Assembly: GCF_011493005.1 (NCBI RefSeq)
Contig: NZ_CP049156.1
Location: 1,550,001-1,614,000 of the forward strand
DNA from: Caballeronia sp. SBC1
Lineage (GTDB): Bacteria; Pseudomonadota; Gammaproteobacteria; Burkholderiales; Burkholderiaceae
Direction of reading: 5' to 3'
Length of the DNA: 64,000 bases
Shown: positions 9,410 through 18,874 of the stretch, piece after piece
Layout: the number at the start of each line of letters is the position of its first letter
Position numbering within the stretch: position 1 is the first letter of the stretch
Made by a program: the position numbers and the translations under genes
The notes under the pieces: generated by a model
Seen by the model: the letters and a program-made list of their open reading frames with translations, nothing else
Told to the model about the DNA's origin: nothing
Databases searched by the model: none

Positions 9410-10999
9410 ATGGGCGACGCCATTTCCTCATCCATTCAGCCGGCCGGTGCGCTTACATCGCGCCTCGCGCTTTACGGCATCAGCAAGCAATATCCCGCCG
9501 TCAAGGCCAACGACGACGTGACGCTCATCGTCGAACCGGGTGAAATCCACGCGGTGCTCGGCGAGAACGGCGCGGGCAAGTCCACGCTGATGAAGATCAT
9601 CTACGGCGCGGTGCGTCCAGACGAAGGCGAGATTCGCTGGGAGGGCGAACCGGTCGAGATCGGCAGTCCGGCGGCTGCGAGAAAGCTTGGCATCGGCATG
9701 GTGTTCCAGCATTTTTCGCTGTTTGAGACGCTGACGGTGGGCGAGAACATCGCGCTCGCCCTCGACGATAAATTCGATCTGAAGACGCTCAGTAAGCGGA
9801 TTCGCGAGGTATCGGCGGAATATGGGCTCGATGTCGATCCGCAACGCCACGTACATAGTCTCGCGGTGGGCGAACGCCAGCGCGTGGAGATCGTGCGTTG
9901 CCTGCTGCAGAACCCGCGCCTGCTGATCATGGACGAGCCTACGTCCGTACTAACGCCGCAAGCGGTCAAGAAGCTCTTTACGGTGCTGAGAAGGCTGGCA
10001 TCGGAGGGATGCAGCATTCTCTACATCAGCCACAAGCTCGACGAAATCCAGGCGCTGTGCCAGACCGCGACCGTCATGCGCGGCGGCCGCGTGACCGGGC
10101 GCGTCGATCCTCGCCAGGAAACCCATGCATCGCTAGCGCAATTGATGGTCGGTCATTCTCTACCCGACTACACACGCCGCGAACATACGCCGGGCGAGGT
10201 GAGGCTCGCGGTGAAGAACTTGTCGGTGGCGAGCGCCGATCCGTTCGGTACGTCGTTGCAGGACGTCTCGTTCGCGGTGCACGCGGGGGAAATTTTCGGC
10301 ATTGCGGGGGTATCGGGGAACGGCCAGGCCGAGTTGCTGGCTGCGCTTTCAGGCGAGATCCGCGATAAACACGTGGCCCCCGATGCCATCAGCATTGTCG
10401 GTAAGCCCGCCGCGCGCTACAGCGCCGGTGGACGGCGCGTGCTCGGCTTCGCCTTCGTGCCCGAGGAACGCCTCGGGCGCGGCGCGGTGCCGGCCATGTC
10501 GCTGGCGGAAAACGCGTTGCTCACTGGATATCGCGAACACATGGTGCACGGCGGCTGGATCAACGCGAAGGCCATGCGCGCGTTTGCCGATCGCTGCATC
10601 AGCGCGTTCGATGTCCGCTGCGGCGGCAACGGTGCGCTCGCGCAAAGCTTGTCGGGCGGCAACTTGCAGAAGTTCATCGTGGGGCGCGAGATCTTGCAGG
10701 AGCCGAAGGTACTCGTAGTCGCGCAACCGACCTGGGGCGTCGATGTCGGCGCGGCAGGTTTTATCCGGCAACAGCTACTGGATCTGGCCGCACGCGGCGT
10801 GGCAATCCTCGTGATCTCGGAAGAGCTGGAAGAACTCTTCGATATCTGCGACCGCCTCGCCGTTCTCGCTCGGGGCAAGCTTTCCCCGGTGCGCGAAACC
10901 GGCCTGACTAATGCAGAAGAAATCGGCCTCTTCATGGCCGGTCTCTTCGATGGCAATCGTGCCGACCCCGTCGCCCTCGACACCACGGCCCCGACATAA
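9410..10999 (+). CDS. ABC transporter ATPase, duplicated domain, BMP/nucleoside-uptake type
   Basis: 529 residues with two ABC modules, as in RbsA-like and BmpC/NupA-like ATPases. The first module has an intact Walker A (GENGAGKST, about 51-59), signature LAVGERQ and Walker B LLIMDEP (about 171-177). The second module has a degenerate Walker A (GVSGNGQ, no Lys-Ser/Thr) but a good LSGGNLQ signature, as usual for the family. It energises the two permeases that follow. The TAA shares its last base with the ATG of the next gene. The substrate is probably a purine base, nucleoside or related compound, judging from family and context. Confidence 0.93.
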   Translation: MGDAISSSIQPAGALTSRLALYGISKQYPAVKANDDVTLIVEPGEIHAVLGENGAGKSTLMKIIYGAVRPDEGEIRWEGEPVEIGSPAAARKLGIGMVFQHFSLFETLTVGENIALALDDKFDLKTLSKRIREVSAEYGLDVDPQRHVHSLAVGERQRVEIVRCLLQNPRLLIMDEPTSVLTPQAVKKLFTVLRRLASEGCSILYISHKLDEIQALCQTATVMRGGRVTGRVDPRQETHASLAQLMVGHSLPDYTRREHTPGEVRLAVKNLSVASADPFGTSLQDVSFAVHAGEIFGIAGVSGNGQAELLAALSGEIRDKHVAPDAISIVGKPAARYSAGGRRVLGFAFVPEERLGRGAVPAMSLAENALLTGYREHMVHGGWINAKAMRAFADRCISAFDVRCGGNGALAQSLSGGNLQKFIVGREILQEPKVLVVAQPTWGVDVGAAGFIRQQLLDLAARGVAILVISEELEELFDICDRLAVLARGKLSPVRETGLTNAEEIGLFMAGLFDGNRADPVALDTTAPT

Positions 11000-12105
11000 T
11001 GAATTTTCCTTATCGACTCGAAGCGCGGCCGACGCCGTCCCGTGCCATGCAGCTTGCCGTGCCGCTGATCGCCGCAGTGCTGACGCTGATTATCGGCTTC
11101 CTCATTTTTACGCTCGTGGGCCAGGACCCGGTGCGTGCGATGCACGGCTTTTTCATCGAACCGTTGTCAAACGTGAACGGCTGGTCTGAACTCGTGCTGA
11201 AAGCGTCGCCGCTGTGCCTGATCGCGCTGGGGCTGGCGGTGGGGTATCGGGCGAACGTGTGGAACATTGGCGCTGAAGGACAGATGCTGCTGGGCGGGAT
11301 CGTGGCGGGCGGCATTGCGATTCATGTTGGCGACGCCACCGGCTGGTGGATTTTGCCGCTGATGATGATTGGCGGCGTGATAGGCGGCATGGCGTGGGCC
11401 GCGATTCCCGCGTTGCTCAAGAGCCGTTTCAACACCAACGAAATCCTGACGAGCCTGATGCTCACCTACGTCGCGACGCAGTTGCTGATTTATCTGGTGA
11501 GCGGTCCGTGGCGCGATCCGGAAGGCATGAACTTCCCGATCTCGGCGATGTTCGGCGATTCGGCGCAATACCCTCGCCTTTACGCCGATTGGGGCTGGGC
11601 ATGGTTGAAGGGAACGCGGATCAACGCATCCGTATTTATGACGATGATCGCCATTCCGCTGGTGTGGCTGTTCATGCGCAAGAGCTTCGCGGGGTATCGG
11701 ATGAACGTGGGTGGCCTGGCGCCGTTGGCAGCCCGCTACGCCGGCTTCTCCGATAAAAAGGCCATCTGGACCTCGTTGCTCCTGAGCGGCGGTCTGGCCG
11801 GGTTAGCCGGCATGGGTGAAGTGGCGGGACCGATTGGGCAATTGCAGGCGAGCTGGTCACCGGGATACGGCTTCACGGCGATCATCGTGGTGTTCGTCGG
11901 GCGCTTGCATCCGGTTGGCATCGTGCTCGCGAGTCTCCTGATGGCGTTGCTGTATCTCGGTGGTGAAGCAGTGCAGACGTCGCTGCAATTGCCGCAGGCG
12001 CTCGCCGGAGTCTTCCAGGGATTGCTGCTGTTCTGCTTGCTGGGCGCGGACCTGTTCGTCAACTATCGCGTACGGCGCCGGGTCGCGGCGCACGCACATT
12101 CATAG
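10999..12105 (+). CDS. ABC transporter permease 1 (branched-chain/purine nucleoside type)
   Basis: 368-residue inner-membrane permease of the BPD_transp_2 family with about eight to nine membrane helices. The sequence NVWNIGAEGQMLLGGIVAGG is the typical cytoplasmic loop motif contacting the ATPase. Longer N-terminal part than the second permease, as in BmpA-system pairs. Start overlaps the ATPase stop by one base; next permease begins 9 bases after the stop. Confidence 0.92.
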   Translation: MNFPYRLEARPTPSRAMQLAVPLIAAVLTLIIGFLIFTLVGQDPVRAMHGFFIEPLSNVNGWSELVLKASPLCLIALGLAVGYRANVWNIGAEGQMLLGGIVAGGIAIHVGDATGWWILPLMMIGGVIGGMAWAAIPALLKSRFNTNEILTSLMLTYVATQLLIYLVSGPWRDPEGMNFPISAMFGDSAQYPRLYADWGWAWLKGTRINASVFMTMIAIPLVWLFMRKSFAGYRMNVGGLAPLAARYAGFSDKKAIWTSLLLSGGLAGLAGMGEVAGPIGQLQASWSPGYGFTAIIVVFVGRLHPVGIVLASLLMALLYLGGEAVQTSLQLPQALAGVFQGLLLFCLLGADLFVNYRVRRRVAAHAHS

Positions 12106-12114
12106 ATAAAAACA

Positions 12115-13044
12115 ATGGACATCAATCAGGCCAGTTCGCTTTCTTCAAGCGCGGTTGTAGCCGCCATTCCGCTGATGTTCGCCGGTGCAGGCGAGCTCGT
12201 CGCTGAGAAGTCGGGGGTGTTGAACCTTGGCGTGGAAGGCATGATGCTGATGGGCGCCGTCACCGGTTATGCAGTGACGGCGATCACCGGTAATCCATGG
12301 CTCGGCATTCTGGGCGCGATTGTCGCGGGCGTGCTGATGTCGCTCGTGTTCGCGTTCCTCACCATCACCATGCTCGCGAACCAGGTTGCCACGGGTTTAT
12401 CGCTGACTATCTTTGGCATTGGGTTCTCGGCGTATATCGGCAAGCCTTATACGTCGGCGGCGGTGCGCGCGACTATCGACGTGCTGCCCATTCCTGGGCT
12501 TACGTCCATTCCTGTCATCGGACCGGCGTTTTTCACGCTGACACCGCTCGGTTATCTCGCGTTCATCATGTTTGGGGTGATCAGCTGGTTTTTGTATCGA
12601 ACCCGCGCCGGGCTGATATTGCGCTCGGTGGGCGAGTCGCCTTCAGTTGCGCATTCCGTGGGTTTTCCGGTCGTTGGCGTGCGGTACGGCGCGACGCTTT
12701 TCGGTGGCGGCATGGCGGGTATTGCGGGCGGTTATTACTCGATCGTCTATCTGCATTTGTGGCAGGAACAGCTTACGTCGGGGCGCGGCTGGATCGCTTT
12801 GGCGCTGGTGGTGTTCGCGACGTGGCGCCCGGGGAGGTTGTTGATCGGCGCGTTGTTGTTCGGCGCGGTGATGGCGCTGCAGTTCTACGCGCAGGCCATT
12901 GGCGTACCCATCCCGACGCAGTTTCTCGCCATGCTGCCGTACATTGCGACGATCGTCGTGCTGGTACTTATTTCGCGCAATCCGAACACGATCAAGCTGA
13001 ATGCACCGGCATCGCTCGGTAAGCCGTTTTTTGCAGCTAGCTGA
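12115..13044 (+). CDS. ABC transporter permease 2
   Basis: 309-residue inner-membrane permease paired with the preceding one. It contains GVLNLGVEGMMLMGAVTGY near residues 35-55, the equivalent of the coupling motif in permease 1, and about eight helices. The start is 9 bases after the upstream stop, so the ATPase-permease-permease genes form a tight operon. With the binding protein downstream it completes a BMP-type importer. Confidence 0.92.
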   Translation: MDINQASSLSSSAVVAAIPLMFAGAGELVAEKSGVLNLGVEGMMLMGAVTGYAVTAITGNPWLGILGAIVAGVLMSLVFAFLTITMLANQVATGLSLTIFGIGFSAYIGKPYTSAAVRATIDVLPIPGLTSIPVIGPAFFTLTPLGYLAFIMFGVISWFLYRTRAGLILRSVGESPSVAHSVGFPVVGVRYGATLFGGGMAGIAGGYYSIVYLHLWQEQLTSGRGWIALALVVFATWRPGRLLIGALLFGAVMALQFYAQAIGVPIPTQFLAMLPYIATIVVLVLISRNPNTIKLNAPASLGKPFFAAS

Positions 13045-13306
13045 AGGTTGGGGCGGCGTGCTTGATGTGTGGCCTCATAGCGCGCACTCGACCGCAAGAC
13101 CATGCACAGGCCGTCAGGCGTTGATGCGTAGTTCGCACGGGCAAACACGGGCGCAGCCAGCACCGTTATCGATAGGGCGCGCATTCGTTGTACATGCTGA
13201 CGCGCTTGAAAGGTGGACTGACATTGCGAACCACGGCCCGATTTTGGCCAACGACGTTGCATTACGTTTTTACAAACTAGGTCGAACCATCGACAGGAGA
13301 AATACG

Positions 13307-14410
13307 ATGAAGAAAAGCTGGCTGAACACCTTGGGCGCAGCCGGAGCCGTGGGCACGATGCTCGCGCTATCCGCCACGATGGTCGCCGGTCCCGCGCGGG
13401 CAGCTGACGCGCCGGGCGTCGCGTTCGTCTACCTCGGGAACCCCGGCGATGCCGGCTGGACCTTTGCCCACGATGCCGGCACGAAAGAAGTGGAGGCCAA
13501 GTACGGTAACAAGATCAAGATCACGCGGGTGGAAGACGTGCCGGAATCGGCGGATTCGGAGCGCGTGTTCCGCGACCTGGCCGCGAAAGGTAATAAGGTT
13601 ATCGTGGGGACCAGCTTTGGTTACCAGGATTTTGAATTGAAGGTGGCGCGTGATTACCCGGACATTACGTTCCTGACCGCGACGGGCTACAAGAAGGCCA
13701 AGAACTTCGGCGTCTACGATAACCGCATGTACCAGGGTGCGTATCTCGCGGGCGTTGCCGCGGGTTATGTGACCAAGACAAATACGTTAGGGTTTGTTGC
13801 ATCGGTGCCCATTCCTGAGGTGATTCGCAACATCAACGCGTATACGTTGGGCGCGCGGTCGGTCAATCCGAAGATCCATACAAAGGTAATCTGGATCAAT
13901 AGCTGGTTTGATCCGGGCAAGGAAAAGCAGGCGGCGGAAACGCTGATCGGGCAGGGCGCTGACGTGTTGTTGCAGAACACGGATTCGAACGCGACGCTGG
14001 CGACGGCGGCTGAGAAGAAGGTGTACGCATTCGGTTGGGATTCGAACATGCAGAAATTTGGTCCGAGCGCGCATCTGGGCTCGGTGGTGTCGCATTGGGG
14101 TGTGTATTACAACACGATGGTGCAGCAGCTTCTGGACGGCAAGGTCAAGACTGATCCGGTTTGGCTGGGGATGCCGCAAAAGGCGGTGGATCTTGAGGAC
14201 ATGAATACGGCGGTGGTGCCGGCCAAGGCGATGCAGGCTGTGGAGGCCAAGCGTGAACAGCTGCAGAGCGGCAAGTGGGATGTCTTCACGGGGCCGATCA
14301 AGGATCAGTCGGGTGCGGTCAAGATTGCTGCAGGGCAGAATCTGACCGATCCGGAATTGCAACGTATCAACTGGTACGTTGAAGGTGTTGACGGGTCGTT
14401 GCCGAAGTAA
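13307..14410 (+). CDS. BMP-family periplasmic substrate-binding protein
   Basis: 367 residues. The N terminus MKKSWLNTLGAAG... has a signal peptide ending at about ARA-AD (residue 33); there is no lipobox cysteine, so it should be a soluble periplasmic protein. The mature part begins with GVAFVYLGNPGDAGWTF and has the BMP-family layout, with a final WYVEGVDGSLPK. The ATG is preceded by AGGAG. The open frame runs upstream to 13001, but that part overlaps the permease end and lacks family features. The gap of about 260 bases after the permease could hold a separate promoter, allowing excess binding protein. Confidence 0.93.
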   Translation: MKKSWLNTLGAAGAVGTMLALSATMVAGPARAADAPGVAFVYLGNPGDAGWTFAHDAGTKEVEAKYGNKIKITRVEDVPESADSERVFRDLAAKGNKVIVGTSFGYQDFELKVARDYPDITFLTATGYKKAKNFGVYDNRMYQGAYLAGVAAGYVTKTNTLGFVASVPIPEVIRNINAYTLGARSVNPKIHTKVIWINSWFDPGKEKQAAETLIGQGADVLLQNTDSNATLATAAEKKVYAFGWDSNMQKFGPSAHLGSVVSHWGVYYNTMVQQLLDGKVKTDPVWLGMPQKAVDLEDMNTAVVPAKAMQAVEAKREQLQSGKWDVFTGPIKDQSGAVKIAAGQNLTDPELQRINWYVEGVDGSLPK

Positions 14411-14498
14411 TTCGGGCGGGGTAGTTTGCGGAGTTGCTCGGAGGAGCATGTGACTTCGCAAAACTTACCGGGGGTTTGTCATCGTTTCCGTCATAAGA

Positions 14499-14529
14499 AA
14501 AGGCCGCGCTTGCATGAAGTGCGGCCTTT
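14499..14529. terminator. Bidirectional rho-independent terminator
   Basis: Stem AAAGGCCGC/GCGGCCTTT extended inward by four further pairs (one G-T), loop of five. On the minus strand it is followed by TTTTCTTAT, a good T-tract, so it suits the dodecin gene; on the plus strand it follows the binding-protein gene. Confidence 0.8.
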
Positions 14530-14551
14530 GTTGTCTGCGTCGCGATTAATC

Positions 14552-14761
14552 TTAATCGTCGATTCGCAGTCCAACTTTAAGCGTGACCTGCCAGTGTGCG
14601 ACCTTGCCGTCCTCGACTTGCCCGCGGGTGCCGATGACTTCGAACCAGTGCAGGTTGCGGAGGGTTTTTGAGGCTTTTTCGAGCGCCACGCGAATTGCGT
14701 CGTCGCTTGATTGGGTCGACGACCCGGTGAGTTCGATTTGCTTGTAGACGTGATTGGTCAT
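14552..14761 (-). CDS. Dodecin (flavin-binding storage protein)
   Basis: 69 residues, the standard dodecin length. MTNHVYKQIELTGSS, then SDDAIRVALEKASKTLRNL and WFEVIGTRGQVEDGKV are the conserved beta-alpha-beta-beta pattern; the tryptophan in NLHWFEV is the flavin-stacking position. Dodecamers sequester riboflavin, FMN or CoA. Monocistronic, with the terminator at 14499-14529 immediately downstream. Confidence 0.95.
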   Translation of the reverse strand: MTNHVYKQIELTGSSTQSSDDAIRVALEKASKTLRNLHWFEVIGTRGQVEDGKVAHWQVTLKVGLRIDD

Positions 14762-14888
14762 TGTTTGCTCCTTGGGTGTCGGGCTGACGGCATTGCACGT
14801 TGATTTGCCTTCGTAGGACTGAGCAAATCATGCGCCAAGGGAGGGCCGTTCGCACTCGGTTTTTTTACGGGTATCGGGCGGGTGTTGG

Positions 14889-15841
14889 GTTTAGGGGTTA
14901 GCGGTTGGGGTTAATGCAGGGGTTGCTAGAGTCCAGGGTTAGCGGTCGGAGTCAGTGCCGGGTTGCTGCTTTCCGCCTTGGCGGTCTGCATGAGTTGGCT
15001 AATTTCTTTATCACTATTAGCCACTGCGCGTTTCGGCGCGTCATTTCTTTGTCCAAAGCGACAAAGAAACGAAGCAAAGAAAGCGCTTTCAAAACGCGCT
15101 ACCCTAAGTGTCCACAGCGTGCAGTTTCTATTCATAGGTGCCCCAAAAGCACGGTGCTCGCCAGAGCCGCGGATGTGTGAACCCCTCCTTCTCGCGAATC
15201 CTGACACGAACACGCTTCGCCCCCAACGCTCTCGGGCAAGCACCAGTTGCCGAGGAACCGGTTCGGCCTTACGCGTATCTGGTGCTATGGCTCTTCGTGG
15301 GTTAGCTGCTTGGTCAGCACGGTTGTTTTTGTGCGGAAGACCCCACGTATCTTCGCGACTTCGTTTCTAGTCGGGTTGGTGACGAGGTTCGTTGTGCGTA
15401 CCTATTTGGAGGGTCGTTTACGCGGATAGCGCGGGGTGATCCTTGGGCAGGTTCAGTCACTGGTGGCGAAGCGTGTGGGTATCTGTGTTCGGAGAAAGAG
15501 GGTTTCACACATCCGTGGCTCTGGCGAGCACCGTGCTTTTGGGGCACCTATGAATAGAAACTGCACGCTGTGGACACTTAGGGTAGCGTGGTTTGAAAGC
15601 GCTTTCTTTGCTTCGTTTCTTTGTCGCTTTGGACAAAGAAATGACGTGCCGCCACGCACAGTGGCTAATAGTGATAAAGAGAATATCCGACTCAGGCAGA
15701 CCGCTAGGGCCGAAAGCAGCAACCCGGCAATGAATCCGACCACTAACCCTGGAACCTGGCAACCCGGCATTGACCCCGACCGCTAACCCTAGAATCTGAC
15801 ACCTCCCGGCATTAACCCCGACCGCTAACCCCAAACCCTAA
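14889..15841. repeat. Large imperfect inverted repeat with ~240-base spacer
   Basis: Left arm about 14889-15220 and right arm about 15462-15841 are reverse complements. The core (15038-15185 versus 15500-15655) is nearly identical; the outer parts diverge by substitutions and small indels. Outer ends are TTAGGGGTTAGCGG and its complement. Frames inside (for example 14963-15370 and 15453-15770) translate to near-identical odd peptides because they read the same repeat, so I do not call genes. The spacer 15221-15461 has no recognisable gene. Between dodecin and a hypothetical gene. Confidence 0.85.
15721..15841. repeat. Three ~40-base tandem repeats at the right end of the inverted repeat
   Basis: Units beginning at 15721, 15761 and about 15804 share CCCGGCA-(T/A)-(T/A)-A-CCCCGACCGCTAACCC with substitutions. 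The left arm carries two related copies (near 14897 and 14936) in the opposite orientation. A short run of AACGAACAACGAACAACG follows at about 15880-15903. Confidence 0.75.
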
Positions 15842-15905
15842 TACTCCAGCACCGCTCCCAAACCCCGTCCACCGGTGCGAACAACGAACAACGAACAACG
15901 AGCAA

Positions 15906-16352
15906 CTACCGTAAGGGCCTCGACGCTGCATCCCCCGCATCCTGCCGCCGCGCGCCGCGCCTCGTCCTCGCACTCGCCGATGCGCCGAATTCGCTCAAAA
16001 TCTGCGTCCGTGCCCTGCTGGCAAACACGAGAAACCCAAACCCGTTAGCCTCGTACCAATAGCCACCATTTTCGAGCCCGTCGAGCGGCTGCTCCAGCGC
16101 GTTCGTAATACATTCAATGCACCGGCGATGCAACTCATCCACGGCCGGATACGGCGGTTGCGCGCCACGAACGCTGCAAAGAAGCACATCAAGACCCGGC
16201 AGCACGTGCGCATACAAAACCGGTTCATCCTGTGCGCGGGCGCGTGCAATCTTGGTGTCGAGCTGGCCGAACGGCTTGAAATGCCTAAGCACGGCGAGGA
16301 AAGACTCGTCGCCGTCGACCTTTGCGCGTCTACGCTTTTTCGGGAAGGACAT
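15906..16352 (-). CDS. Hypothetical protein
   Basis: About 148 residues if started at the ATG at 16352 (MSFPKKRRRAKVDGDESF); the frame is open to 16439, which would add 29 residues of low-complexity character. The middle (LYAHVLPGLDVLLCSVRG to LEQPLDGLENGGYWYEANGFGFLVFAS) looks like a folded small domain; the C terminus is Arg/Ala rich. I do not recognise the family. No good ribosome binding site is seen at either start. Confidence 0.6.
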   Translation of the reverse strand: MSFPKKRRRAKVDGDESFLAVLRHFKPFGQLDTKIARARAQDEPVLYAHVLPGLDVLLCSVRGAQPPYPAVDELHRRCIECITNALEQPLDGLENGGYWYEANGFGFLVFASRARTQILSEFGASASARTRRGARRQDAGDAASRPLR

Positions 16353-16681
16353 AAAAATTCGCCTGAAAAAGAATTGCAAAAAACGCAGCGTCCTCATGCG
16401 GCCACTCCCGTCTGGCGGGCCGCTCGTTTGTCTGGACACGTCGATCTTTTATAGCACATCGATGTGGTGGATTCACGGCGATTCAGTTTAGGACACCGCA
16501 CACCGGTCATGCTCGACCGGCCTTGGCGGTGGCGCACGAATCATGCCGATTACCCTGCTGCGGCTCGCATGTTTCTGTCTCAATAATAGACCTACGAAAC
16601 CCCGCTGCGATGAAAATTCACCAGGAAAATTCAAACGCGTGTCATGAAGGCCACCAACTCCCGGATTGCGTCTAAAAACGA
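16353..16681. other. Gene-free gap upstream of the hypothetical gene
   Basis: About 330 bases between the hypothetical gene and the mscL terminator. Frames here are short shadows. Nothing else is seen. Confidence 0.5.
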
Positions 16682-16711
16682 AAAAGCCCGCGACGGCCGT
16701 CGCGGGCTTTT
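16682..16711. terminator. Perfect 15-base-arm hairpin terminator
   Basis: AAAAGCCCGCGACGG followed directly by its reverse complement; works on either strand. It lies 43 bases past the mscL stop (minus strand), where the transcript would end in a U-run. Confidence 0.85.
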
Positions 16712-16754
16712 CTGGATCGACGCTTTCTTACGTCTCACATCTCACATACTCAGG

Positions 16755-17201
16755 TCAGACGCGCGGAGCAGTCTTCAGCGAATCGCGGATTTCGCGCAGC
16801 AACAACACGTCTTCCGGCGTTGCAACGGGCGCCGGTGCCGGATCCTCGGTCCTGCGCAGCTTGTTGATGAACTTGACCATCAGGAAAATGATGAACGCCA
16901 GGATGATGAAGTTGATCAGCACCGTAATGAACGAGCCATAACCGATCACGGCGACACCCGCCGTCTGCAAGTCTTTGTACGAGTCGGGATTGCCCTTGAA
17001 AGTCGGCGGGATGTTGCCGAGCTTGATGAACATGTTGGAAAAATCAAGTCCGCCCGTGACTAGCCCCACGACCGGCATGATCAGATCCTTGACGATCGAA
17101 TTGACGATGGTCGAAAACGCGCCGCCGATAATCACACCGACCGCCAGATCCATCACGTTGCCCTTGAGGGCGAAGCTCTTGAACTCCTGAATCATGCTCA
17201 T
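16755..17201 (-). CDS. mscL: Large-conductance mechanosensitive channel MscL
   Basis: 148 residues. The amphipathic N terminus [15 protein letters not shown], first membrane helix with [18 protein letters not shown], periplasmic loop, second helix [16 protein letters not shown] and the charged C-terminal bundle (residues about 130-143) are all present. It forms a homopentameric inner-membrane emergency valve for hypo-osmotic shock. Single gene with its own terminator. Confidence 0.97.
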   Translation of the reverse strand: MSMIQEFKSFALKGNVMDLAVGVIIGGAFSTIVNSIVKDLIMPVVGLVTGGLDFSNMFIKLGNIPPTFKGNPDSYKDLQTAGVAVIGYGSFITVLINFIILAFIIFLMVKFINKLRRTEDPAPAPVATPEDVLLLREIRDSLKTAPRV

Positions 17202-17458
17202 GCGATGCTTCCTCCAGTAAAGATCATAAGAATCAGCAGCAAGGGATATGCCATTCGACGACGGCTGTATTTCCAGCCGCCGTCCTTTGCTTTTCTGTTC
17301 AGGCTCTCACCGTTTTTAAACGGATAACGACAATGATAGCTAATCGGTAGCATTGGCGTCCCGGGTTTTTGACGCCATCGGCTGAACGGACAAGGTGGTT
17401 TTGCGATGGATTCTGCTTGTTCGGCCTCTACGTTCGCCTTTTCGTTCACCCTGCACTG

Positions 17459-18874
17459 CTACGCTTTCTCGGGTGGTGCAGCAACTACCCGGCCCTGAGC
17501 GATCGCCGCGACGAACGCAGCATGGTCGGCGACGGTCTGCGCGCCGTAGCTTTCGGCCCACCGGGCATAGGCTGCATCCAGGCGGTCCGAGTTGCCGCAA
17601 TAACCGGCGATCAGCGCGGCATCACCGGTGCGCGCATGAGCGCGTGCGAGCAGCAAGCCCAGGCACCAGGCGTAGAAATCGAAGGTCGCGCCGTGCAGCC
17701 AGTCGACCGGAATCGAGCCGCGGATGTTCTTCATTTGCCGCACATAGAAGTCGCGGCCCGAAATGGTCGTCCAGCCGAGCAAGGGGTCGGAGGAGCTTTG
17801 CAGCAGGCGCTGGCCGTGCACCACGCGGCGCCCCTGGTGGCCGAACGGTTCAGCGAGCGGCGGCACGAACGGCGCGGCGGCCGGCACAATGCCTTCCTTA
17901 ACCTGCATGAACAGCGGATCGGCATGAGCCCGTCCGAGCAGCAATAACAAATACGCACGCGTCCCGACACTGCCCACGCCCACTACGCGATGCGCGACAT
18001 CGACCACGTCGTAGCGTTCAAGCATCGTCCGCCATTCACCCGCGATGGTCTGCAGATATCCGCGGAGCCCCTCTGTGACGTGATTCTTCTGCCCTGCGTC
18101 AAGATGCGTGAGAATCGGCGGCTCGTCGCGGAAACGCCAGCTTTTGCCGATCGGCTCGGCGACACGGGCCAGCATCGTCACGTGACTGCGTTTGGTCGCG
18201 CGCTCGACCGCCTTCGTAATGGTCGCCTGCTCGTCTGTATCGAGTGTGACCGGCGCTTCGATGTTCAACACGCTCGCGTACGAACGCATCTGCCACAGCT
18301 CGTAGGCGGGGACCTGCGCCAGCGTCGACATCGTGCTCCGATAAGCGGCGCAAGCGGAGCGCACGGCGCGCTCGCGGCCAGCGGCGTCGACGCCGTTTTC
18401 GAGCGCCGCCACATTGATGCTGGCAGTGAGCCGCTTCAGATCCCATTCCCACGGGGCGACCAGCGTTTCATCGAAGTCGTTGAGATCGAAGACCACGTCC
18501 TGCCGTGGCGTGCGGAACAGGCCGAAATTGTTCAGGTGCGCATCGCCATCGATCATCACGTGATGACCGATAGACGGAGTGTGCGCAAGATCCCAGGCCA
18601 TTACGCTCGCCGCACCGCGCAGGAACGCGAACGGGGACGCAGCCATGCGCGACATGCGCAGCGGGATCAACCCCTCTTGCCGGCCGGCGTTGTTGGCGAG
18701 CACCCGCGCCACGGCCTCCGGGCGGTCGTTTTCCGGCTGCCAGGCTGCGTGCGCGTCGAAGGGGACCGAGTCTCGCAGTGAGCGGCCAAGAACGCGGCTT
18801 TCCTCAGCGCTGCCGATGGAGGTGCCGGCCAGGCTGGTTGGCAAACTCGCGGGTGCAGCGGGCTGAGTGGGCAA
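17459..18874 (-). CDS. DUF2252 family protein
   Basis: 471 residues. Characteristic blocks are MSRMAASPFAFLRGAA (about 73-88), GDAHLNNFGLFRTPRQDVVFD with DLNDFDET, and a C-terminal GWTTISGRDFYVRQMKN. The HxNN and DFDE motifs resemble the catalytic loop and metal-binding Asp of aminoglycoside-phosphotransferase/kinase folds, as proposed for DUF2252, but the reaction is unknown. Single gene on the minus strand; GlgX begins divergently about 460 bases away. Confidence 0.9.
   Translation of the reverse strand: MPTQPAAPASLPTSLAGTSIGSAEESRVLGRSLRDSVPFDAHAAWQPENDRPEAVARVLANNAGRQEGLIPLRMSRMAASPFAFLRGAASVMAWDLAHTPSIGHHVMIDGDAHLNNFGLFRTPRQDVVFDLNDFDETLVAPWEWDLKRLTASINVAALENGVDAAGRERAVRSACAAYRSTMSTLAQVPAYELWQMRSYASVLNIEAPVTLDTDEQATITKAVERATKRSHVTMLARVAEPIGKSWRFRDEPPILTHLDAGQKNHVTEGLRGYLQTIAGEWRTMLERYDVVDVAHRVVGVGSVGTRAYLLLLLGRAHADPLFMQVKEGIVPAAAPFVPPLAEPFGHQGRRVVHGQRLLQSSSDPLLGWTTISGRDFYVRQMKNIRGSIPVDWLHGATFDFYAWCLGLLLARAHARTGDAALIAGYCGNSDRLDAAYARWAESYGAQTVADHAAFVAAIAQGRVVAAPPEKA

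Noticed and set aside
14926..15834. Several 80-135-residue frames in the inverted repeat
   Set aside because: They mirror each other because they read the two arms of the same repeat; no ribosome binding sites or domains.
17198..17449. 83-residue minus-strand frame upstream of mscL
   Set aside because: Overlaps the mscL start and has no ribosome binding site or recognisable domain.
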